In this document: piece after piece, positions 55,154 to 64,000 of the stretch
Position numbering within the stretch: position 1 is the first letter of the stretch
How the letters are laid out: each line of letters begins with the position of its first letter
Assembly: GCA_002900995.3 (NCBI GenBank)
Contig: CM035304.1
Coordinates: 6,216,134-6,280,133 of the forward strand
Direction: 5' to 3'
Length of the DNA stretch: 64,000 bases
From: Ganoderma boninense
Taxonomy: Eukaryota; Basidiomycota; Agaricomycetes; Polyporales; Polyporaceae
The notes under the pieces: model-generated
Seen by the model: the letters and a program-made list of their open reading frames with translations, nothing else
Databases searched by the model: none
Told to the model about the DNA's origin: nothing
Program-made: the position numbers and the translations under genes

Positions 55154-57446
55154 CATCTTCCATGGGTGAGCCGGACTCGTTGTCTGTGTCGCAGCGAGGA
55201 GGACAACGTTTACATTCTCTGACATTCACAGCTTCCATCTGTTCCTCTGCGCCACCGTTCACGATCCTGATTTTCGGTAAGTGCTCTCAACCTCATATAA
55301 CTACAGTCCATTCGTCCTCACGAGGAGCCTGCGAGTAGGCCGTGAACTCGCCGTCGCGCCACACAGTGACTTAACGTGCTACTCCTTTTGGGTGTAATTC
55401 GCTCGTCCCCCAACCACCGCCCAGTCTGGTACCTCGTATACCTTACAATACTATCTGGATACAAAGTACACTTGCGAACACCTGGCCTAGCAAGAGGGAC
55501 AAGCGCGAGCTCTCGCTGCTCACGTAAATGCGAAGCGGAAGGCAGGAGGACGTCGGCTCCGTTTCTGGCCCACTGACTGGACCATCATCGACAAGAATCC
55601 ACACCGGGCATTCCTAGAGAATGGCGAAGTATTATCTGGTGACTCCGGAGCGGCATAGAAGTGCGTCAGTTCCCCGCATGAGGAAGGGCGATCACGACAC
55701 GGAGAGTGACCTCGAGGCTCGATGTAGTTCAAACGTCCCTGCTCAGAACAATGTCACGTTAGACGGTCTCGCCGTTCTGCTAGGAACTAGCAGTTTCCCG
55801 TGCCATTGCCCCGGAAAGGGTGTTTTCGGCTGGTAGGATTAAGCATCTCAATTGGTATTTACAGCTTACTTGATATATACAATAAAGTCTATCTAGAAGG
55901 TGGAAGGTCGAGACTTTTGAAACAGCATAAACAACAGCGACATGCGTGCCATGTCGAGCCAACGTAGCTTCAGTGACCACCGCTTGACTAAAACCCCATG
56001 CGCACATTGGCCGGGCTGTCGCCCGCCCTCAATGCGCCGTGCCCTTCTGGAGTGTGCATGAGCAGCCTGGCACTCATCAAGGTGGCAGCGTTAGAAAATT
56101 GTTTAAAGAACTCACCTCTTGAAGTCCCCGGTCGCTCCGACTTGGAATGGCTGGCGAAGTTCATGAGGAGCTGTGCCTCAAAAATGTGAACGTACCAAGC
56201 ATGAACATTGCCCTCTCTGGGCTCGAACATATGCGAAACCTGGTACTCAGTCATTGGCTCACCTTCTTCCACTCCGCAAGTGTCTGACCAACCTTCATCC
56301 CAGTATCAGTACATCCTCCGGTATGGCTGTCCCTTTGACCACTACAGTATATGCGTAAGAATCAAGCACATAAATAACATGATATATGTAACAGGTAGCT
56401 CACCGTTCATTGAAGTTGCATGCAATATATACCATAGTGCAGGTGGGGTATTGTGCAGCAGGGAACGCTCACTGGCTAGGGACGTTGCTCGTCACATCTC
56501 ATGGCTGTATAAACCACCAACCTCGCAATAACAGGTTTTTGTCTGTATAATGGTGATGTATGGCATCACGCCGTGTTGTAAGTCAGAGTCAGACATGAGA
56601 CGTGACACTCAGACATACCCTCTGGACCCTAGACTCCAGCCAGCCCTGATTCTGCCTGCAGGGTTACTGTCAATCTGTAATCCTTCTAAGAAGCATTGAA
56701 ACCCCCTTTTTGAAGACTATGGCTAGTGTCTTTCCGCTGAAATGGGTCCGAGTCACTGGCAACGTGGCACTCCTGCAGTTCATCCGAGGCGTGAACGTAC
56801 CGTCAAAGTGCATAGCAAAGATAGAGCTTGAGGACGCTGAGAGAGAAGTGTATGGAGAAAAAGCCAGTAGACAAAAAGAAGGCAGCAGAGGGGCAGTCGC
56901 AGCTGCGGCCAGTCGTGGCCAGAGTAGAGAGTAGAGGCTTGACCGCGTCCACGACGCCCGTCGCCTGGTCTCGTCGGCGTCAAAAGCACTGCATAAGCGC
57001 TTCAGCCGCAATCGGTGGGCCAACGCCTCGTCCTATGCTCGAGTCTTAGGATGGAGAATTTGGATGAAAAGTATCATTCCATATACATAGAATGTATCTA
57101 TTACGCAGTGTCTCGAGTCAGAATCGCTCCCTGAGCTTCCCCCGTCGGCTGAGTCGGCGGAGTCTCCGATACATGCACCTGCCTAAAATAGTAATTGAAA
57201 GGGCGCTTGTTTTCATGCTTTACTATAGAAGATATAACTTCCCGCCTCGGCCTTCACTGCTCAGGGAGTCCCCATCGCTCCTTGGTGCTCGCCACATCGC
57301 CTGCCTGAAGCCGTCGAAGGGACGATCCCGACCCGGGGTGGAATAAATTCCCACGAATCTCGACCCCACCTGTACCCAATACATAAGTCCCAGCACGTCA
57401 ACCATGACCCCCAAGTCACGAGTCGGAGAAAGAGAACGCCACCACA
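55154..57446. other. Intergenic, no confident gene
   Basis: 2.3 kb with short frames only. A minus-strand frame at 56272-55988 (MEEGEPMTEYQVSHMFEPRE...) and a plus-strand frame at 56710-56934 (MKTMASVFPLKWVRV...) look more protein-like than the rest, but have no domain and no supporting splice structure. Confidence 0.4.
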
Positions 57447-58993
57447 TCATCGGAACCGCTGATAGGGCGGAGGTTGGACCACCCATCTCCCAGAATCGTT
57501 TACGTCTCCAGCTTCGTCTAGCACCTCACCCGGCAGTCCTCCAGCGAGACGCACGCCTCCGTCCACCTCGAAGCGCATCGACGGAGCTCGAGTGCCGACC
57601 TCTGAGGCAGATCGTCCATCCGTCGGAACGGCCGCGTAGCCTTGCGACATCCCTCGAGACGGATGGGATGGCAGATCAGGCTTATCGTCTGGTGTGACAG
57701 TTGGGATTGGGGGAGTCGCAATCTCGGGCCCTTTGAGACTCGTAGATTTCGTATTCTCGTCGTGGACGGTGAGAGGGAGTCTCTGAGCACGGTCCCGAGG
57801 GGACGGGGAAGGAGATAGGAACGAGGCGCCACTTGACTGCGCAGCACCGTCAGGCTGGAGACGAGATGATCCTGACACGGAACCCTCGCTGTCTGAGTAG
57901 AGCAGGAGCTGATGAGAGCCGCCTGACGAACCGGGAGACGAGGACGGTGCCGGCAGTGGTCTCGGGCGGCGCGCAAGATCCGAAGGCACTGTCTCGGACA
58001 TCTGCGGGTGCCCAGTATGGATTTCTGTGAACGAGGCGGTCAGTTGGGGTCTCAGGCAAGGAGAGAACAAGCACTTGCTGTCGTACCGGGGTCCGCTGTG
58101 CTCGTTTCTACGCCAGCGTGATAAGACCGCCGTTTGTGCCTGCGGCAGAACCAGATCGTGAGCCCCGCGAGCACCAGTACGGCTGCACCGCCGACCGCTA
58201 CTCCCGCAATCGCGCCCGTACTGAACGTAGCACGATGGGGAGTTGTACTGGGGCTGTTCGCGTTGGTGGCTGCGGCAGGCGGGGCCGTGACCAAGATCGT
58301 GCTCACGATGCCGTCGCTAGTAGACGACGCTTGCGAGGTCGACAAGGTGGAGGACGTGGAGGACGTGAATGACGCTGCGGAAGACGACGAGGTTGTTGAA
58401 GTCGACGAAGAGGAGGGAGGCGGAGAAGAGGAAGAGGTAAGGGAAGAAGACGAGGAAGAGGAAGGGGGCTGGCTGGAGGGCGCTTCACTAGTCGGTGACA
58501 CGGAGGTCGTCGGATCTGTGAAAGGCGCTGGAGAGGAGGCTGTCGATGAGCTCGAGGACGTGGTAGGAGGAGGAATAATAGTGGACTTCGGACTTGACGA
58601 ACTGGGCACGGCCGAGCTCAGGCAGCTATCGTCGTTGCTCGACTGGATCGTCAGTGGGCCAGCTGTAGCCACATGGCTGGCATTGTCGAATAGCTCGAAG
58701 CTGACGGCATACCCAGCAGGGACGGGGATCATCCACGGAACACCTTGCCCTTCCAGCCCAGAAATCCCATAGGCCCTGCCCCAGTTGCCATTGACAGAGA
58801 CGATGAGGTTGTACGGCGGGGTCCCTCCGCTGGTCCAAGCGAACGCGTAATTTTCGCATTGTACGGGGGTAGGCAGTGGCTGCAGGAATCCAAAGCTGCT
58901 TTGAGTCGACGCTGTAGGAACAAGGACGAGGACCACGAAACAGGTGAGAAGCCAGGATGGCGCAATATAAGGAGTGTGACCGTGTAGTTCCAT
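57447..58993 (-). CDS. Single-pass membrane protein, Ser/Thr-rich ectodomain, PPPY tail (4)
   Basis: Two exons (58993-58087 and 58024-57447), 494 aa. MELHGHTPY start, signal LTCFVVLVLVPTAST, ectodomain with FLQPLPTPVQC and FAWTSGGTPPYNLIV. The Ser/Pro stalk contains long poly-Ser. One transmembrane helix (AGVAVGGAAVLVLAGLTIWF) is followed by RRHKRR. The tail contains YAAVPTDGRS, DGGVRLAGGLPGE and ends VQPPPYQRFR. Closest relative is the gene at 38.1-39.8 kb; start, intron position, intron phase and tail motifs all agree. It is followed by an intact esterase as that one is by a broken esterase. Confidence 0.85.
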
Positions 58994-59427
58994 GCGTCGA
59001 AGCGAAAGAGAGGGAGGAGACAGGGTTGCATGCCCAGTACGTGTCCCACCTCCACAACTCTGCCGTTGTGGCGTTTGAACGCCTTTATTTCTGATAAGGT
59101 TGTGGAAGGAAGGCGTCCGGGTAATCAGAACCTGTATCGCACCGCACAGAACTATCACGTACCTATCAAACACTCATCAGCAAGGCACCGGCGCATCTCT
59201 TCGCGGCCGCGGGCAATACGTCGACGGCCGTAGGTGGTTGCTCGTGTTACATCTGAGTACGCAGTGTGTCGCGGCACGGAACTCCTGTCGGTCGCACTGT
59301 ACATTTTACAATGCTCACATCCTAATATACACTATAGCGTACAACTGGGGCACAGTCAGTGCAGCCTCAGGCGACCACTCAAAATCGGTTATCGACGCAC
59401 CTAAAAACTTCCAAACATCACCATTTC

Positions 59428-61611
59428 TCACGCTTCGGCGCACCGCTCGAGCACCTCCTCCGCATAGTCAGCCATAATCCTCATCCCTTCCTTCGACGGA
59501 TGGCTGCGCACACACCGCATGCCCACGTCAGCCTCAAACGCTTCCCTCAACCTTCGAACGCGCTGGCACTCACTTGGGAATGTAGTAGAAGTAATGCTCC
59601 GGGTCGTCGCACATCCCCGTCGTCACGCAGCATATGCGGATGCACGCCTCCGTGCTGACGTACCCGAACGCCTCGTATCCCGGCTCGCCGAACACCCCAT
59701 CCCAGATCCTGCTGAACTGCGAGAACGCGACGTTCAGCGCGGGCCCCGGCGCCTGCCCGTTGACGCCCTCTCCATGACCAGTGGAGTTGACGCCCCGGTG
59801 GAGGTCGTACAACCCAGAGAAAACGGTCTGGACCATGGCGTCTCCGGCGGGAGTGTGCGTGCCGAGCCCGTAGACGTCGGCGAGGAGGAAGTTGCGCGCG
59901 TTCGTCGGGGCGGAGGCGAGGATCCGGATTTGGGAGAGGATGACTTGCGCGGCGGCCTGGAGGTTGGCTTCGCCGTCGCCTGAGGGAGGCAAGGGAATCA
60001 GCGGTGGAGGGGATGTGGACGAGGGAGGGTACTAGACTTACTCCTGGAATCACCGAAGTCGCTGTAGGGCAAGATGTCATGGGGTTAAGTTTTACGATTG
60101 GATGCGTACGACAAGCACGCACTTTATTCCGAAGAAAACGACATATAGTGTAGAGTTGGCGTCGAGCGTGTTGGATTGTCCGAGGAAGGTCCTCACTGCG
60201 GCTGCGTCAGTAACATGCAGGAGGACAGGATTGCTCGACATCGGGGTGGCTCAAGAAAGGGGTGGAATGGGGCATCATGAAGTTAGAAAACGACTCCGGG
60301 GCGAGCATCCCTTTCTAGCTTCTGCACAGGGAGGAATATCCGTCTCTAACGCACATCTCTCAGCTCATCCTACATTATTTCGACGTCCGCCTCGATGTGA
60401 TATAGGGACGTGTGCAGGAGGCCGCCTCTCGTTCAAATCCGAGGATCGAGCCACCACGGAAGCAGACGCGAAACTGCCAACACCATACGAAAAACCAAGG
60501 CTCAGTCGCCTACGTTCATGAAGGGTCAGGCGGCACGGGCGTAGCAGATACGGCAAGGTGGGGTCACGACGGACGCCGTTGACGCGTCCTGTCTCCTTTC
60601 CTGGTGCGCTGCAAGACACAGGCTCCATCCATCATTCAATTTCCGTGCACCCGGGATCGCCAATTCCTCTCCGCCACATGCCATAGCATCCTGCTGCCGG
60701 AACCTGGAGGAGCGAGGTAACAGAAGGACTTCCCCCCCCCCCACCGTGTTCCTCCATCTCTCGCCACGCATCGCCTCTCGTGAGGCAGAAGCAAACCGAA
60801 TGCGCAGTCGCGACACTGGGGCATTAAGATCGGAGCGAAAATGAGGAGAAGGACTTTGACATCTGTCGTCATGTTACTGGTTCGCCTTCCACCCGCCGAC
60901 TGTGCGACTGCAAGCCACTTCCAGGGCTACAGGCCAACTATATGCGCGTCTATACGGCGCATAACCCTCACAGAGTCTTGTCCAGGCGATAGACAGGACA
61001 GGAAAACGGATAGGAAAAAATATGACTCACTCTGGCCTAAGAAGTCGACTTTTCTGATTGCGCTCGGCCACAAACTGAGATCTGTGCATGCACCCGATTG
61101 CTTGCGGCCGGAGGACGTTGCATACGGTCAGGACAGCCGGTAGTGGGGTCGACAGATCAAGAACTCACCGCGTAGTCCATCAACGTGGCCCCGATGTCAT
61201 CCGCCAAGTTCTCCACCCAGACCTTCCCGTCCGTAGACCTCCCTCCAGCGCCAGCGTCGGGCGGAGTGACGACAGGAGGAGCGAGTGGTCCACCGTCAGT
61301 CCGTCCTCCATCGGTGTAAGAGTCCTGGAAATCGAGGCTCGTTAGGGTCGGCGCTCCCGTCGCCGGAGAACAGAACGCACCCCAAACGCAACTATCGTCT
61401 TGATGCGCTTCAGGTCTATCCCTGCGTTGACGTCCGATACAGCACCGGAGAGTGGACCACAAGCCGGAGAGACGGCGAGGTGGATGCCGTTGTTGTCATA
61501 GATCTGAGGTGGCGACAGGACATGCTGAGAGGAATCGACGTCGGGTGCTCGTGATGTCGTCCCCGACAGCAGCGAGAAGAACAGAAAGAGGAACGAGAGC
61601 AAAGTCTTCAT
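59428..61611 (-). CDS. Secreted GDSL esterase, CE16-like
   Basis: Seven exons (61611-61381, 61324-61169, 61100-61031, 60195-60123, 60061-60042, 59979-59574, 59503-59428), all phases consistent, 343 aa. Signal peptide MKTLLSFLFLFFSLLSG. The SGNH/GDSL blocks are present: AFGDSYTDGG (nucleophile Ser, split by intron 1), YAQSGA, VVFFGIND (block with Gly-Asn), and near the end HYFYYIPNHPSKEGMRIMAD, where the catalytic His lies. These match fungal carbohydrate esterase family 16 acetylesterases, which remove acetyl groups from wood polysaccharide fragments outside the cell. Intron 3 is 835 nt while all others are under 100. A Cys-rich patch (CIRICC...MCDD) is near the C-terminus. Substrate is inferred from the family. 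Confidence 0.85.
60196..61030 (-). other. 835-nt intron of esterase gene
   Basis: Begins GTGAGT and ends GCCGCAG. It is more than ten times longer than the other introns in this gene. It includes a C/G homopolymer (about 60730-60741) and several short open frames with no domain. It may hold a remnant insertion, but I see no terminal repeats. Confidence 0.65.
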
Positions 61612-64000
61612 GTGGGGAGAGACTGAAGGGTGGGAGAGGTCGATGGCGGCAATGAAGGGGGGATATACGTTCAGCGTGCCTCCATGTCGAGGAGATGGCG
61701 CGTGACCGGGGAGCTGCGATGACCGCGGAACTTGCTCACCTTCTACAACAACGACTCCATAGCGCTGATGAACACACAAGCTGGTCGTAGATTGGTGCTG
61801 CGGCTGGAGAAGGAGGTAGCGGTCAGAGGGTCGAGGAGGACGATGAGGAACATCTACAAGCTGCGGGCAGCCGTTAGATTCTGATTCGTATAGCACTGAT
61901 AAACATTCCTCTAGAAAGGGAACGTTAACGGATCAATGCAAATCCTAGTTACGTAATCATGGTCCCTGTAGAATCGAGCATATAAATCATGCACCGATAA
62001 GCCTGATCTCTCTTACCTTCCTCTTACCGCTTCAACACTTCAACGTTCTGGCTCCCTCAACATCGAACCGGCTGGACACACTCTTGCACTCATGACAACC
62101 GGTTCCCTGCCCTTGGAACGATTGAAACCGCACGCATACATAGATACTCCGGAGGATTGTACGTCCAACTCATTTTTTTTCGCAAGACCTGGTCCCAGTT
62201 CGGCGAGATCACCACGCAAGGGCTTATATGCGCTTGACTTCGCTCAAAAGTTCCAGGGAAGCGAGTTCCTACGCCAGCGCATCGTACGGCGAGAACCCTT
62301 TGAGCATAGACATCATTTCCGAACGTACGTCTCGCATTCATATCGTTTTGAGTGGTGTTGGCCCAACATATACCCCCCTCAGTTGCGTAAATGAGGCTAA
62401 GTACATCGCAGAGAGAGGTTCCAGCTAAGGGCTCATGGATTTCGCCCTCAATTCGTGTCTCCTGAACAATTGCAATCGCAGGCTCCGATGGCCAGAGTGG
62501 GTCCGATCGGCCTAGGATGTGTGTCTGCCACACGACACAAGAGGGTGCATGGATATGAGACACACAATGCTCGAAGCAGGTTTGGATGGCGAGGGTCATG
62601 TGGAGCAGTTGTCGTCGATTGGAGAGAGGTGAGTACTTGGTTCCCTTTTGTTCCGGGGTACAAGTGGAAGTCAAGCAGATGGTCTTGACCGTTGTTGCAC
62701 GCGCGGGCCCAAGATCCTTTTTCGACTACCTCATCCCATAGGAAGTCGTTCACCACCCCGCCTCTTCGTCGCTCAGCTCCGATCGACACTGCCGTTCATC
62801 CACATCGATGGTTTCGGCGGGTTTGTATCGAACGCGGGCAAAGACGTCCGCCAGTCTCCGTTATGGAGTTTGGTGTTCATTTTGTACGTCCTTTTCCTCT
62901 GCGCTCGAAACCCCGCGTCATTGCATCGCACTGTTAAGGCGTAATGCATGAGCACGAAGTCGTTTCGGAGAGCTGCGCTAGAGAGTATCTACCCGAACGC
63001 AATCCCTGTGAGTGACCGTCTCACATGTCTGCACAGTTTCCGCGCCAGTCTCGATGACACGTTCTATGCTGTCGTCAACGCAGCCCGGCCTCGCTGGTCT
63101 GTGTCGCACTCATAGACCCCGTCCTCGAGAGCTGTACGTGATCCTATCTTAGACTCAGAATGCCGGTGGAGTGGTGACTCCATGTGTCCGTTCGTCCGCC
63201 GACGCGAACTGCCTGGCTGAAGCGAGATGGGGACGCCGTCAAGTAGATTACACTCATGGATCATATGCTGACTGTGGATGATCGTTTTTAGTTCTCCTGA
63301 GTCGCGTGTCGCGAAAGTTGAATTGAACTCATGCACAACGCCGAGGACCGAATGTCGTCCACGGCTCCTTACTACCTCCTGGTCTCCGATACCAAAATTA
63401 GATATCCTCGGAGGCATGTGTCTCCAAGCCAACGAAGCTCTGGTCGATATGAAATACTGTATGTCTCTCCACACTGCACGCATGCCTCCAGGTTTACGAA
63501 TACCTGACGTCTACAAGCCGGTGCAGCAAATTTCGCTCACCAGGAACGCCTATGGCGAGATATGACAGTATCTGGTCGTCATCGGCGATGGTGGTATACT
63601 CGTTGACTACTTGACATGTCACATAGCAGAGGTGCGTCGGAAACTCAGCCTTCATGTCCTAGCATGTCCTTCAGGTGGTATACTTTTATAAATAGCTACT
63701 GAACGCATGCCACTGCTGCGCATGGATCCTTGATCTGTTATTTCCGGGCGTGAGTGTTGCCCGACTGCTCTACTGTGTCGACGCTTCCGTCCATCGCGCC
63801 CTCGGCCGCACGTAAGTAGATGCGATGCATATTTCAGTCGCCAGTGACTGCCAGAGACCCATCCGTTATTACACATACACGGGTACTTCGGCAGACGCTG
63901 CCTTCGTGCCGTTGCCACCCCTACATCGACAGGCGTTATTGGTGATCTGTGATGCCTTGTGGTGGCGTCGTACACACGCGTCCATACTCCACTCCGGAGG
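61612..64000. other. Right flank, no confident gene
   Basis: A fungal-style promoter is visible at 61981 (TATAAAT, then a pyrimidine-rich leader) with an ATG at 62092 on the plus strand. That frame (MTTGSLPLERLKPHAYIDTP, to 62394) shows no known domain, and I could not extend it with consistent introns. A minus-strand frame at 63483-63064 is long but featureless. Nothing else is supported. Confidence 0.4.
61981..61987 (+). promoter_or_regulatory. TATA box upstream of an unassigned ATG
   Basis: TATAAAT, 105 bp before ATG 62092, followed by a CT-rich leader (CTCTCTTACCTTCCTCTTACC). This is typical of expressed fungal genes, although I could not model the gene itself. Confidence 0.45.

Noticed and set aside
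1..64000. CRISPR arrays, bacterial operons, rRNA or tRNA genes
   Set aside because: No regular spacer arrays or cloverleaf-capable tRNA sequence were noticed. Intron-rich genes and LTR/KDZ elements indicate a fungal chromosome.

Overview
The window looks like chromosomal DNA of a filamentous basidiomycete, most likely an agaricomycete mushroom or polypore. The evidence is many short (about 45-70 nt) GT-AG introns, KDZ-type DNA transposons with CxC2-like cysteine clusters, TET/JBP-type dioxygenases next to them, LTR retrotransposons, and a local family of secreted or membrane proteins with Ser/Thr-rich ectodomains. About two thirds of the sequence is mobile DNA, in two separate nests.

Nest 1 (about 2.87-31.0 kb) is a KDZ element inside a KDZ element. 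The outer element is bounded by inverted blocks with identical spacing at 2866-2957 and 30904-30995. It carries a 10-exon KDZ transposase on the minus strand (20681 down to 4261), a TET/JBP dioxygenase (22317-20792, minus), a 766-aa unknown protein transcribed divergently from it (22615-25237, plus), a large Zn2Cys6/coiled-coil protein (29345-25369, minus) and a 16-aa-repeat protein (29536-30533, plus). A second complete KDZ element (5823-18351; 12,529 bp; about 290-bp terminal inverted repeats; 8-bp target duplication) lies inside intron 6 of the outer transposase gene. It carries its own transposase (14333-18021, plus, one nonsense codon), TET/JBP dioxygenase (13906-12161, minus), a short basic protein (11929-11180, minus), a protein with two RNase H1-N/viroplasmin-like domains (9857-11061, plus) and a 929-aa unknown protein (9477-6414, minus). 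The two elements therefore share a cargo plan: transposase, a putative 5-methylcytosine oxidase, and a large unknown protein of similar layout.

The host region (31-42.4 kb and 55.1-64 kb) holds four paralogous single-pass membrane proteins ending in a PPPY motif (31162-32950, 33865-35712, 38120-39828, 57447-58993), an intact GDSL/CE16-like esterase (61611-59428), a decayed copy of it (about 41.1-40.3 kb), two related small genes of unknown function (37170-37615 and 42001-42420) that are both damaged, and a small four-exon gene (36721-36119). A membrane-protein plus esterase pair has been duplicated, and the retroelement nest now separates the copies.

Nest 2 (42434-55110) is a Ty1/copia element with identical 351-bp LTRs and a GTGGT target duplication, inserted into the last codons of the 42-kb unknown gene. 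A Ty3/gypsy chromovirus (46205-52362; identical 460-bp LTRs; ATGAC duplication) lies inside its integrase coding region. Ignoring the gypsy insert, the copia gag-pol frame is open throughout. The gypsy copy has lost most of RNase H.

About 2.8 kb at the left edge and 2.4 kb at the right edge contain nothing I can assign with confidence. Gene models were built by hand from splice signals and reading phase. All family names are from motif recognition, without database searches.
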